64,000 bases of DNA from Planctomycetes bacterium MalM25 (GCA_007745835.1 CP036424.1:2963968-3027967); one strand, 5' to 3'. Numbered from the stretch's first letter, positions 50,911 through 59,748 are shown. The notes: a model not told the origin generated them from the letters alone. A program made the numbers and translations.

Positions 50911-52740
50911 TTATCGCCTTAGAACCGACTCGCGGGCCGCCAGCCAAGGGTCCCGACCGATGGTTTCCGGGTCGTAGCGGTAGTAGACCTCCAGACACAT
51001 CGTCGCCAGGGCGGTGGCGTAGACGCGGCCGCCGTACCCCCCCCAGACGGTGTCCGGGTCCCAACTGCCGGCCAGGTGGCCGCTCGGGTTCTGCTTGCTC
51101 AGGACCGAACGCTGCATCGCCTCGTTCCAACGTTTCCACGCCGTGTCCGCCTCGGGGCCATGGGCCCGGTGGTGGTGCAGGGCGAGGGTCGCGTAGTACC
51201 AGTAGTAGAAATTCGTCGGCGAGCGACCCCGGACCCGCCGGCCCGGCGGGTTGGCGACCAGCGTGGCGACCGCCTCCGACTCGGCGAGGCCGCGCGGCCG
51301 CGCGACGCCCAAGATCTGGCGGCAGTACATCGCCTCGGCGGTCATCGTGTTGGTGACGCGTTCGCGTGGCTGGTACGCGGCCAGGCCGCCGTGCTCGCCG
51401 TGGCGGACGGAATTTAGGAAGCCCTCGCAGCCGTCCCAGGTGGCGGGACGGACCGGCACGCCGGCGATCTCGGCGCTGCGGAGCGCCATGATGGCCCAGC
51501 CCATCTGGCTCATGTCGCCGCGGTCGCCCGGCCCGTAGCGCCAACCGCCCCCCGCGTTGTTCTGCGATCGTTCCAAGTAACCAACCGCCGCCTGCACCGC
51601 GGGGCGGAGCCGCTCGTCGCCGGTGACCGCCATCGCCTCGGCCAAGGCGAAGGTCGCCATCGAGTGGCAATAGGTGCGCGCGTAGAGCGTCGCCCCGCCG
51701 GCGAGGTCGCCGTCGTCCGCTTGTTGGTCGAGCAGGTACTGCAATCCGTTGATGACGGTCTCGCGATAGGGCCCCGCCAGGTGCGTGTGACCCGCTCCCC
51801 CCATGGCCAGCAGCGCGAGCCCCGTGATGCCGGTCTCCGCCTGCATGCCGGCGTGCCGTCGGTCGTGACCGAGCACGCGTGTCTCGTGCCCCGCGCCCCA
51901 ACGCCGCGCGTTCCACGCGCCGTCCTCGCTCTGAGCGCGCGCCAGCCAATCGACGGCCGAGGCGACGGCGTCGAGGGTCTCCTGTGTTCCGCCTTGGTCG
52001 GCCGAGAGCCGCCGCTGCGCAAACTGCCCACGCTGCGAGTACGCCGAAGGCGCCAACGGCGAAGCCGCGGCCGCGCTCGGCGGGGCCGACTCCCGCTCGA
52101 TCGGCGTCACCGGCGGCGGAGACTGGGCGACCGCTTCCTGTGGCGCGGGAGGGCTCGGCTTGGGGAGTGGCTGTGGGTTGGAGTCGGCCGCAACCTCATC
52201 ATTCGCTGGGGAGGCTTCGGCCTGGGCTTCCAAAGGACCGGCTCCCGGTATCGGCACGGGAACTACGGGTTGGGGTGGGTTGTCTTTCGGCTGGGCAACA
52301 TCAGGCTGCTCGCTCTCGGGCAACCCCGACCAAGCTTGGTCGGGGTGACTGGCAACCACACTCTCAATCTCAGCGGGTGGCTCTTCGGCTACGACCGCTT
52401 CGGCAACCGTTATCTCCGGCTCGGGCGTGGTCTTCTCCGGCTGGATCTCGGGCGGGGCAGGGGAGGGGGGCTCGGGTTGCGGCTCCGCTTCGGGCTCGGG
52501 CGGCGCCGTGGTCCGCATCACCAACTTCACCCGCATCGGTGGCGCGTCCTCGGCGCCCTGCTGAGGGGGCCCGCCCATCCGCACGCAAGCGAGGCCGGAG
52601 GCCAGCAGCAAGTGCGCCGCGACCGACAACGCGCCGTAGCGGTGCAGCGGGCGGCGACGGCCCCACTGCGTGAACGCCATGCCACCACACACCGCCGCCG
52701 CGGCGACCGCGAGTCCGACGAGTAGAGTGGACAAAGACAT
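50911..52740 (-). CDS. TonB-like N terminus fused to a squalene-cyclase-type alpha/alpha-barrel domain
   Basis: A 609-residue protein. Residues 5-22 and 36-54 are hydrophobic. The second helix contains SVAAH, with Ser39 and His43 spaced as the functional Ser and His of the TonB membrane helix. A strongly Pro/Glu-rich linker (about 75-235, with PPEPEAEPQPEPPSPAPPE) follows, again TonB-like. The C-terminal 350 residues carry prenyltransferase/squalene-oxidase repeats: DWLARAQSEDGAW, NGLQYLLDQQADDGD, YLERSQNNAGGGWRY and VYATALATMCLEVYY. It is encoded 24 bases after ExbD, which itself follows ExbB. By position it stands where tonB would be. The barrel's ligand is unknown, and the acidic DxDD motif of true cyclases was not found. 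Confidence 0.85.
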   Translation of the reverse strand: MSLSTLLVGLAVAAAAVCGGMAFTQWGRRRPLHRYGALSVAAHLLLASGLACVRMGGPPQQGAEDAPPMRVKLVMRTTAPPEPEAEPQPEPPSPAPPEIQPEKTTPEPEITVAEAVVAEEPPAEIESVVASHPDQAWSGLPESEQPDVAQPKDNPPQPVVPVPIPGAGPLEAQAEASPANDEVAADSNPQPLPKPSPPAPQEAVAQSPPPVTPIERESAPPSAAAASPLAPSAYSQRGQFAQRRLSADQGGTQETLDAVASAVDWLARAQSEDGAWNARRWGAGHETRVLGHDRRHAGMQAETGITGLALLAMGGAGHTHLAGPYRETVINGLQYLLDQQADDGDLAGGATLYARTYCHSMATFALAEAMAVTGDERLRPAVQAAVGYLERSQNNAGGGWRYGPGDRGDMSQMGWAIMALRSAEIAGVPVRPATWDGCEGFLNSVRHGEHGGLAAYQPRERVTNTMTAEAMYCRQILGVARPRGLAESEAVATLVANPPGRRVRGRSPTNFYYWYYATLALHHHRAHGPEADTAWKRWNEAMQRSVLSKQNPSGHLAGSWDPDTVWGGYGGRVYATALATMCLEVYYRYDPETIGRDPWLAARESVLRR

Positions 52741-52764
52741 GACGGCCCTCGCGGGATGGTCCGA

Positions 52765-53229
52765 CTAACGCCGGATCGTGTCGCCGACCTCGACGCTGAT
52801 GCCGACCTCGGTCACGCCCGCGGCGCGGCAACGCTCCAAGGCCATCGCGAAACGTTGCATGTTGCCCCGGGCGTCGCTGTGGATCAGCACGGCGGGGCTT
52901 TCCCCGCCGGACGCCGCCGCGGCGAGCTCGTCGTGCAGTTGCTCGAGCGTGCGGGGCTCGCCGTCGAGCGTGATGGCGCCGTCGGCTCCCAGGCCGACGA
53001 CGCGTGGCTCGTCGACCGCCGCGACCGTCGTCCCCTCCGACCCGACCTCGGGCAGCTCCAACTCAACGGCCCGCTCCACCTCCGCGAACTGCGTCGCGGT
53101 CATGAAGAAGATCACCAGCAAGAACACGACGTCGATCATCGGCGTCAGGTTCAGCTGGAACGGGTCGTCGGCGGTGTTGCGTTTGAGGGGCAAGTTGGAA
53201 GTTGGAAGGTTGGCAGGCGAGCCGGCCAC
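52765..53229 (-). CDS. exbD: ExbD/TolR-type biopolymer transport protein
   Basis: A 154-residue member of ExbD/TolR, the proton-channel subunit of inner-membrane motors. One transmembrane helix contains the essential Asp in NLTPMIDVVFLLVIFFM (about residue 33). The periplasmic domain ends with SDARGNMQRFAMALERCRAA and VTEVGISVEV, typical of the family. It is placed 25 bases after the ExbB gene and 24 bases before the TonB-like protein, so the three would be made together. Confidence 0.93.
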   Translation of the reverse strand: MAGSPANLPTSNLPLKRNTADDPFQLNLTPMIDVVFLLVIFFMTATQFAEVERAVELELPEVGSEGTTVAAVDEPRVVGLGADGAITLDGEPRTLEQLHDELAAAASGGESPAVLIHSDARGNMQRFAMALERCRAAGVTEVGISVEVGDTIRR

Positions 53230-53254
53230 GTAAGTGGTCGGTGCGAAATCACAG

Positions 53255-53980
53255 CTAAGCCGCTTTGCGAGTTCGGCGTTTCTTGGCGCCGCGTTCTTCG
53301 AGGGCTTCGGCGGAGATCAGGTTCACGAGGTCCTGGCTGTGCCGGTCGATCACGCCGATGAGCGCGTCGATGCGGCCGGTGAGGTGCAGGTAGGCGATCA
53401 TCGCCGGGATCGCGACGCCCAGCCCCGCGGCGGTGGACATCAGCGCCTGGCTGATGCCGCCGGCGAGCAGCTCGGGCTTGCCCATGGCGGACTCGCCCGC
53501 GATGGCGTCGAACGCCTCGCGCATGCCCCAGACGGTGCCCAGCAGGCCGAGCAGCGGGCAGATGTTGCCCACGCCGCTCACGATGCGGACGTACTTGCGG
53601 AGCTCGGCGGCGGTCCGTTCGCCCTCGTCGAGGACGGCCTGCTCGACTTCCACCTGGGGGCGACCCCAACGGCGCAGCCCCGCCTCGAAGACGCGGGCGA
53701 TGTGGCTCGAATTCTCTTCGCAGAGCTCGAGCGCGCCCTCGCGATCGACGGCCCCCTCCTCGACCTGCGTGAGGACGCAGTGGATGAACCGCTTGGGGAT
53801 CACCCGGCGGGTGCGCAACGCGACGAGGCGTTCGGACACACACAGCACCATGACGACCGACGCGATGCCGATCGGCACGACGAGCGGACCCGCTTCGAGC
53901 AGGGTTCCTAGCAGGCTGTTCTCAGGCACAGTAGGGGCGCCTCGGGTTGACGGGCGATCGCTCGGGCCCGGTCTTATCAT
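53255..53980 (-). CDS. exbB: ExbB/TolQ/MotA-type proton channel protein
   Basis: A 241-residue member of the MotA/TolQ/ExbB family. The ATG at 53980 is chosen; a GTG at 53929 (VPENSLLGTLL) is also possible. Three membrane segments are visible: LVVPIGIASVVMVLCVSERL, the pair around LLGLLGTVWGMREAFDAI, and LMSTAAGLGVAIPAMIAYLH with the conserved Thr and Pro residues lining the channel. With ExbD it would use the proton gradient to energise the partner encoded downstream. It follows the lipoprotein gene at 54045 by 64 bases. Confidence 0.92.
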   Translation of the reverse strand: MIRPGPSDRPSTRGAPTVPENSLLGTLLEAGPLVVPIGIASVVMVLCVSERLVALRTRRVIPKRFIHCVLTQVEEGAVDREGALELCEENSSHIARVFEAGLRRWGRPQVEVEQAVLDEGERTAAELRKYVRIVSGVGNICPLLGLLGTVWGMREAFDAIAGESAMGKPELLAGGISQALMSTAAGLGVAIPAMIAYLHLTGRIDALIGVIDRHSQDLVNLISAEALEERGAKKRRTRKAA

Positions 53981-54044
53981 GCAGCCGCCGACCGGCGCCC
54001 GGGGGCGCGGTCGGCGGCGGGTTTCATCGCGGCGCCTGGGTCGC

Positions 54045-54650
54045 TTATTCGAGCGGCGGCAGGCACTGGGCGTTGTCGACGTCGCCCACCATGTGCAGGT
54101 GGTTGTGGTCGATGTAGACGACCTCGCGGGTGTCTTCGTCACGGATCGTGTGAGGCACGGGCCAGCCGATGCGGCGGACGTCCTCGTAGTAGATCGTGCA
54201 CTTGTAGTGGGCGTGGTGCTGCTGCGCCGGGCCGATCATCGGGTAGACGCGGACCGGGTCGACGTAGTCGGCGATCTTGACCTTCACGATCCGCACGTTG
54301 TTGCGGTTGCGTTCCCACAGGAGCGGGACGCCACCCTCGATCGGGCGGGCCTTCTCCAGGGCGCGGATCACCTCGTCGTCCGACGGCGGGTCGAGCGCCA
54401 CCGGCGGCCCGAACGAGTCGTCGATCGGCCCGAGGATGGGCACGCGATCGTACCGCTCCTCGTTCCAGTACTTGTCCTCTTCCTTCTTCTGAAGGTAGGG
54501 CGACACCGGAATGGGGATTGCGGCGATGCCGAGGCTAGGGCCCTGGCTTACCAAACCCCAAAAGCAACCGGTCGACGTGGTTGTGACCGCCGCCGCGAGC
54601 ATCGCTGCGGTGACGAGTTGGGGCCGGAGCATCATGCGTTGCCGTGCCAT
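54045..54650 (-). CDS. Planctomycete-type lipoprotein of unknown function
   Basis: A 201-residue predicted lipoprotein: signal region LVTAAMLAAAVTTTSTGC with the lipid-modified Cys near residue 29. The mature part contains ERYDRVPILGPIDDSFGPP, DEVIRALEKARPIEGGVPLL and DYVDPVRVYPMIGPAQQHHA, and ends in HNHLHMVGDVDNAQCLP. I do not recognise a named domain. The early position in the ExbB/ExbD/TonB-like run suggests an envelope role with that motor, perhaps as its outer-membrane partner, but this is inference from gene order only. Confidence 0.8.
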   Translation of the reverse strand: MARQRMMLRPQLVTAAMLAAAVTTTSTGCFWGLVSQGPSLGIAAIPIPVSPYLQKKEEDKYWNEERYDRVPILGPIDDSFGPPVALDPPSDDEVIRALEKARPIEGGVPLLWERNRNNVRIVKVKIADYVDPVRVYPMIGPAQQHHAHYKCTIYYEDVRRIGWPVPHTIRDEDTREVVYIDHNHLHMVGDVDNAQCLPPLE

Positions 54651-54938
54651 CGAAAAGGACCCTCTTATGATTCGAAACGCTCGGGGCGCGATCCTTCGTC
54701 GCCCTTCGCCGTGTGGTTCGATAGTCTCTATATCGTGTGAAGCTGGGCGGAACTTGCGGGTTGTTTGGAAAAAGAGGGCAGTAGGCAGTAGGCAGACGGC
54801 AGTGACAGCATGCGACGGCGAAGCCGTCGCCCATTGGCTGCCTTCTGCCTACCGCCTTCTGGCTACTAAAGAAGCCCTTGGAGGGGCATCCCCTCCAAGG
54901 GCTCGCGTTGAACTAGCTAGCGACTCGGCCAATCAGAA
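54651..54938. repeat. Repeat-rich intergenic region
   Basis: Contains the tandem GGCAGTA motif (around 54778-54796), a GC-rich hairpin (GCGACGGC-GAA-GCCGTCGC near 54813-54831), an imperfect inverted copy of the GGCAGTAGGCAG segment (CTGCCTTCTGCCTACC near 54838-54853) and the terminator listed separately. No coding potential. Confidence 0.7.
54873..54903 (-). terminator. Rho-independent terminator of the BON-domain gene
   Basis: A perfect 14-bp stem (AGCCCTTGGAGGGG with its complement) and a 3-base loop. On the minus strand it is followed by TTCTTTAGTAG. It lies 36 bases past the stop at 54939. Confidence 0.88.
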
Positions 54939-55778
54939 TCAGTGCGACTCTTGGTGGCTGAAGTCGAGGAACCACCAGCCGTCGTCCCATTCGAGCGTCA
55001 CCTTCCGCCAGCCCAGCGGGACCTGCGGGTAGGGGTAGAACGGGCCGATGTACGGCCAAGCGGAGGGCGAGTACTGCTTGGGGTACGACACCGCGGCGTA
55101 GTTCGGGTGCGCCGCGTAGCTCGGCCAAGCGTAGTTGGGCATGTTCGCCCCGTTGTAGCTCACGCCGCGGGCGCCAGCGGTGCTTTGCCCCATCGGGGCT
55201 CCGCCACCGGCGTACTGGGCGCCGTACTGTGCGGCCTGGACCTGGCCGCGAGGCATCGGGGCACGGCCCTGAGCCATCGGGTTCCGGCCCTGAGGCATGT
55301 TGGCCTGCACGCCAGCGGTCCGACGCAGCGGCATCGGCATGCCACGCGAGCCGGCCTGCGCCGGGGCGGGCATCGCCCGCGGATTGGGCGGCAGCGGCGC
55401 CGGCGCCGCCTTGGGCGAGGCGCTCTCTTCGAGCATCGTCAGCAGAAGGTCCTGCTTCAGCTCGGTCTTCTTCTCAGCGGGAGTGGCCGTCTGCTTCGGC
55501 GCCACCACTTCCAGCTTGTTGATCACGTGCTGGATGCCTTCGACCGTGCCGGCCAATTTGGCCGCGGTCTCCGACTGCTCGGGGCTGGTCACCGAGCCCA
55601 TCAGCCAGGCGACGCCGTCTTCGTACTTGACGCCGACGCGGTAGTTCTTGAGTTGGCCGCTCTCGCGGAGCGTTTGGGCCACCTGGCCAGCCATCTCATC
55701 GGCCGTGGGCGTGGCCGCCCCAGCCGATGCCGGCCAGAGCAGGGCCGCCGCCGCGGCCGCGACGATCCAATGACGCAT
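54939..55778 (-). CDS. Secreted BON-domain protein with Gln/Met/Pro-rich tail
   Basis: A 279-residue protein. The ATG at 55778, with GGGGGAG close upstream, gives a clean signal peptide (MRHWIVAAAAAALLWPASAG); the longer open frame does not. A single BON domain spans about 28-88 (QTLRESGQLKNYRVGVKYED and GSVTSPEQSETAAKLAGTVE), a phospholipid- or surface-binding module. It is followed by a low-complexity region rich in Met, Pro, Gln and Ala, and a Tyr/Pro-rich C terminus (YIGPFYPYPQVPLGWRKVTL). It is probably envelope-associated. A strong terminator follows, so it forms its own unit. Confidence 0.85.
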   Translation of the reverse strand: MRHWIVAAAAAALLWPASAGAATPTADEMAGQVAQTLRESGQLKNYRVGVKYEDGVAWLMGSVTSPEQSETAAKLAGTVEGIQHVINKLEVVAPKQTATPAEKKTELKQDLLLTMLEESASPKAAPAPLPPNPRAMPAPAQAGSRGMPMPLRRTAGVQANMPQGRNPMAQGRAPMPRGQVQAAQYGAQYAGGGAPMGQSTAGARGVSYNGANMPNYAWPSYAAHPNYAAVSYPKQYSPSAWPYIGPFYPYPQVPLGWRKVTLEWDDGWWFLDFSHQESH

Positions 55779-56855
55779 CTTTCTCCCCCTTCGAGTTTCG
55801 TAATAACGGTTCGTGTCCGTCGCCGGACGCCGCCCGCATGACGGTTTTGTGCCGTGGGGCAGGCCAATGACCAACGCCCCCCGTTCGGAGGTCCGGCGCC
55901 AACAACCCACGGGCTGTTAAAACCGCTCCGGTTGGTACTTTCGGCGCCGACGGGTACCGATAGGGAGTCTTTTTTCGGTTTTGACGGCCCTCGCGGCTCG
56001 CCAGCAACGCCAGCGAGCCCTCTTCCCGGCCCTTCTGCCGGACCGTCCCGCCACTCGGCACGGCGATTGCCCTGTATTCCGCCTAGGTCGATGCGCTCCG
56101 ACCCACGCCCCTGCGGCGTGACGCCAGAACACCACCTGCTTGCGAGGCTTGATGAACTAGCTCAACAACCCCTCCCCGCAACCCGTCGAGCATGAGCCCG
56201 GTCTCCTGGACCAGAGCGCATCGGCGTGGAACGCGGCGAAAAACCTTGATCTCCCCAACCATCGCAGGGACTGCGTCTGCCGAGTGCTCACCGAGCGCCG
56301 GCACGACGACCGGGCGGTTGGATGTGGAGAAAGCCGACCCCTGATGCCGGGGGCGCGCGTGCAGTCAGGCCGCTTGGGCCTGAGCCGCACGCCGCCGTCT
56401 CGCTGGCAATTGGGCAGTGGCTAGCGGCCCGCCGCGCCCCGAAGGGCGTGGTCGAAGGCCGCCTGATGGCTTCACCATTTTGGTGAAACGCCTCCCTGTT
56501 TTGGTGCCTTGCCGTAAAGCGTTACGCGGCAATCGGTTACGCCGCCCTGGCGACGAACCTCGCGCGACAGCGGGATCACGCCAACGGCCTAAGTCCCTTG
56601 GAAAACGAGGCTTAGAGCGGCTCACCAGATTGGGCGCTACGACCCGCCGTGAGCCTGTTGGCCAGGTGCGACCCGCCAGGGCACTCTGGAAAAAAAGCCG
56701 CGAAGTAACGCCTCGCTTGGCAGCCCGGCCCCGATGACAGCGTGCTGGCACGCTGATTGCTCTTCTCTTCGGCGAAGGCCGCGAATGGCGTGGCCTATGT
56801 CCGAAACTTCTCGGAGTTGCTACTGGCTGCCGCAGGGCTGCGAAGGAAAACCATT
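55779..56855. other. Long region without a confident gene
   Basis: Nearly 1.1 kb. Open frames on both strands are short and lack family motifs. A perfect small inverted repeat TTCACC-ATTTT-GGTGAA occurs around 56471-56487. The rest shows normal GC. It could contain a non-coding RNA or a decayed gene; nothing specific is supported. Confidence 0.45.
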
Positions 56856-57035
56856 ATGCCGAGCTACTCAAATCACCTGTTCCGTTACGACCACTACGAA
56901 GAGCGCTACGATGAGGACGCACGCAGCACAACGCGTCGCTCCGACCGGGCCACGCGCCGTCGCTCGAAGAAGCGGAGCAACAGCACGCCTTCGATGACGA
57001 TCAACGGCCGCCGCGGCCGCCGCTGGAGTTGGTGA
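56856..57035 (+). CDS. Small basic protein, 59 residues
   Basis: The ATG at 56856 gives a 59-residue protein with an acidic, Tyr-rich N-terminal third (NHLFRYDHYEERYDED), a run of arginines and lysines (RRSDRATRRRSKKRS) and the end NGRRGRRWSW. The charge pattern suggests nucleic-acid or ribosome binding. The Trp-containing basic tail seems familiar from short planctomycete proteins, but I cannot assign a family. A longer in-frame extension from 56757 looks non-coding. Confidence 0.6.
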   Translation: MPSYSNHLFRYDHYEERYDEDARSTTRRSDRATRRRSKKRSNSTPSMTINGRRGRRWSW

Positions 57036-57062
57036 GCCCAACGACGGCGTCCGCGAGCCGGC

Positions 57063-58961
57063 TCAACGGATGACGCGCTGCAGCTCGGTCTCGAGCTCGC
57101 CGGCGTGGAGGTTGCGGCTGACGACTCGGCCGCGGTTATCGACCAGCAGCATCAGCGGCAGATTGATGACGCCCATCTGTGTGGCGCGATCGCCGTCGAG
57201 CCCCTGCGTGTCGTAGAGGTGCTCCCACGAGCTGCGTGCCTTGGCCGCGAAAGCCTTGGCCGCGTTCGGGTCGTTGTCGAGGTTCACGCCGACCACCTCG
57301 AATTTGCCGCGGTACTTGCGGCGCAGCGCCTCGACTTTGGCCATGTCGCCCTCGGGGGCGCTCCAAGTCGTCCAGTAGTGAACCAGCACGTAGCGTCCTT
57401 TGTAGGGCGCGGCCGCGAGGTTGATCTGCTTGCCGGAGAGCGTCTTGCCCGCGAGGGGCAACGCCTTGCCGATCGAGTTGATCCGGCGGAGCGCGCCGGC
57501 CGCCTTCTTGCCGGCGACCGTGCCGGGGAACTCGGCCGCGGCCTGGCGGTACCACTTCTCGGCGATCTTCGCCTCGCCTGCGTTCTCGCCCGCCATGTTG
57601 CCGAGTTGCAGGAGCGCTTCGGCCGCCTTGCCGCTGGTCGGGTAGGCGTCGACGAACGCTTCGAGGTCGGTAATCCATTTCTGCTGAACCTTCGCGAAAT
57701 CGGCCTTCGGGTCCTGAAAAGCCAGGCCGCTCTCAGCGGCGATCCGCTCGTAGCGGAACAGCGCCTCGAGGTCCTTGCCGACCCGCCGCACACCGGCCGA
57801 TCGTTCGAGAGAGCCGAGCTTCGCGATGCCCGCCTTGTAGCCTTCCGACTGGACGGCGGCGTTCAATAGGCCGGCGAGCTGCGTGTACCAGGCGGTCGCC
57901 TCCTCGCGGTTGCTCGCCGCGCTAGCGAGCTGCTCCAAGATCGCCACGCGGCGTTCGGTCAACTTCGCCTTGTTCGCGGCGGTGGCCGTGGCGAACTGGC
58001 GGTCGAGCTGCTCGAGCTCGGTCATCCACTTCTGCACCTTGTCAGACGGGGCGCCCGTCGCCCGGGAAGCCGAGTGCGTCGGCACCGAGAAGACGTTCGC
58101 CAGCTCCGGGCCGTCGGCGCCGGCGCGGGGCGCCTCGACCAGCCGCCAACCGTCGCCGACCTGGACCATCGAGCCCAGCAGCAACTGCTCCGGAGTTCCG
58201 CCCGCGTCGATCAACGCCGAAGCGTTCTCGTAGACGACCACGTCCTTTGTTGAACCGTCCACGCCCGCCGGGATCACGCCGGGGCGGGGGGCGCCGAAAT
58301 CGACGAAACGGCTCTTGCCGTCGATCGTCTTCTGCCCCGTGACCAGCGTCTTGAACTCGCTGGCGGCCTTCTTGCGGCCTTCGGAGAAACCCTCGGCGAG
58401 CGTTTCGCTCAGGCCGAGCGACTTCGCCTCCGCGGCGGTCAGCATCAGGCGTTGAAAGCGAGCGGCGTCCTTCGTCTGCACGGCGAGGAAGGCCTCCTCG
58501 GCGACCTCCTGCGGCGAGATGCGGCGCCAGCTATCGATCTTGGTGTCTTCGTTCGGGTCGAGCCCCCAACGCGAGCCCCCCGTGTGGAACCAGCGGTACT
58601 GGTCGGCGCGGCCGTCGAAGTCGGCGTCGACGTCGCGGTAGACCTCCAAGCCGTTCGCGTAGTAGCACCAGGTGTCGACCACCTTGTCCGCGTTGGCGTC
58701 GGCGAAGCGGCGGAGCATGCGGCCCGTGGCGTCGCGGACGATCCACGAGGTGCTTTTCCCTTCGGGCAGGGTCTTGATGCTGCAAGCCTTCACCTCGGCG
58801 CCGGTCGGCCGGTCGTAGTCGACGCCGGGCTGGATCGGCTTGAGGCCGAGGGCCTGCTCAACCGTCGGGGCGGCGCTCTTCGCCTGACCGAAGCCAGCGG
58901 AGCTAGCGGTCATAAAAACGCACAGCGCATAACCAGACAAGCGGGGCGATCTGCGAAACAT
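57063..58961 (-). CDS. Secreted thioredoxin-fold protein lacking active-site cysteines
   Basis: A 632-residue protein. The ATG at 58961 gives a signal peptide (YALCVFMTASSAGFG, to about residue 26). The N-terminal half contains FADANADKVVDTWCYYANGL and DVDADFDGRADQYRWFHTGG, reminiscent of calcium-binding or FG-GAP-like turns. A helical region follows (about 280-490) with TPR-like elements. The last 140 residues are a redoxin/thioredoxin domain (RYVLVHYWTTWSAPEGDMAK, FEVVGVNLDNDP, GVINLPLMLLVDNRGRVV). The usual WCxxC is WSAPE here, so no disulfide chemistry is expected. It may be a scaffold or a peroxiredoxin-like relic. Confidence 0.85.
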   Translation of the reverse strand: MFRRSPRLSGYALCVFMTASSAGFGQAKSAAPTVEQALGLKPIQPGVDYDRPTGAEVKACSIKTLPEGKSTSWIVRDATGRMLRRFADANADKVVDTWCYYANGLEVYRDVDADFDGRADQYRWFHTGGSRWGLDPNEDTKIDSWRRISPQEVAEEAFLAVQTKDAARFQRLMLTAAEAKSLGLSETLAEGFSEGRKKAASEFKTLVTGQKTIDGKSRFVDFGAPRPGVIPAGVDGSTKDVVVYENASALIDAGGTPEQLLLGSMVQVGDGWRLVEAPRAGADGPELANVFSVPTHSASRATGAPSDKVQKWMTELEQLDRQFATATAANKAKLTERRVAILEQLASAASNREEATAWYTQLAGLLNAAVQSEGYKAGIAKLGSLERSAGVRRVGKDLEALFRYERIAAESGLAFQDPKADFAKVQQKWITDLEAFVDAYPTSGKAAEALLQLGNMAGENAGEAKIAEKWYRQAAAEFPGTVAGKKAAGALRRINSIGKALPLAGKTLSGKQINLAAAPYKGRYVLVHYWTTWSAPEGDMAKVEALRRKYRGKFEVVGVNLDNDPNAAKAFAAKARSSWEHLYDTQGLDGDRATQMGVINLPLMLLVDNRGRVVSRNLHAGELETELQRVIR

Positions 58962-59064
58962 CCTCGATCCGTCCGTGGCCGGGAAAAGGGGCGAAACTCG
59001 CGCGGAGTATCCCGAAACGCTGGCGCCGCGTACAGAGTGATTTGCCCCCTCGATGCCAGACGCC

Positions 59065-59099
59065 AACACGCCCGGCTGACCGAGTCAGCCGGGCGTGTT
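59065..59099 (-). terminator. Strong hairpin between DUF4252 gene and thioredoxin-fold gene
   Basis: A perfect 16-bp stem (arms 59065-59080 and 59084-59099, loop CGA) 26 bases after the stop of the DUF4252 gene. There is no long uridine run, but its stability fits a terminator on the minus strand. Confidence 0.7.
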
Positions 59100-59124
59100 C
59101 TTGGTCGGCGAACCGCGGAGTCGC

Positions 59125-59748
59125 TTACCGCTGGCTGCTGGCCGCCTCTTCGACGGCTTCTTCGATGATCTCTTCGATGTCGACCTTGATCAGGTCCTCG
59201 AGCTTGATCTTGCCGTCGCTCGCTTGCTTGGCGATTGCGCCGAGGTGCTTCCCGAGGACCGCCGGATCGAAGTCACCGGCGACATTGACGAACGCGAGGC
59301 TGTCTTCTTCCGCAGCGACCACGACGATGCCGACGATCGACTCCCCGTTGGGAAGGATCATCACATCGACGTGGTCCTCGTCGTCGCGAGCCCGCACCAC
59401 GGTCTCCCAGCCGAGGCTGGTCAGGCCGGCGGTCTCCGTCTCGGCGGCGGCGGCCAGTTGGTAGCCGTCCACGTCGTCGTAAACCTCGACGCGGATCTGA
59501 CGCAGCTGGTGGATGATCTCTTTGACCCCCTCGATCTCGGTCGCTTCTGCGGCGGCCTCGGAGGCCATCGCGGCCATGAAACGGAGCAGGGTGGGGCTGA
59601 TCCTCACCGTCACGGTCGGCTCGGAGCCTCCTACGTGCTTGCTCCAATCGATCGACACCAAGCCGGGGTGCGAGTCGTCCGCCTGAGCCGGGACCACAAG
59701 CAGGGCGGCGGCGACCGCCGCCAGCGCGAGGCTTTTCATTCGTTGCAT
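59125..59748 (-). CDS. DUF4252-family exported protein
   Basis: A 207-residue protein with signal peptide (SLALAAVAAALLVVPAQA). The mature part matches DUF4252: RISPTLLRFMAAMAS, GVKEIIHQLRQIRVEVYDDV, SLGWETVVRARDDEDHVDV and IVVVAAEEDSLAFVNVAGDF. Such proteins are typically encoded behind an ECF sigma and anti-sigma pair, exactly as here (42 bases after the anti-sigma gene). Molecular role is not known. A second ATG three codons in (59739) is an equally plausible start. The acidic C-terminal helix (EEIIEEAVEEAAS) may mediate contacts. Confidence 0.88.
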   Translation of the reverse strand: MQRMKSLALAAVAAALLVVPAQADDSHPGLVSIDWSKHVGGSEPTVTVRISPTLLRFMAAMASEAAAEATEIEGVKEIIHQLRQIRVEVYDDVDGYQLAAAAETETAGLTSLGWETVVRARDDEDHVDVMILPNGESIVGIVVVAAEEDSLAFVNVAGDFDPAVLGKHLGAIAKQASDGKIKLEDLIKVDIEEIIEEAVEEAASSQR

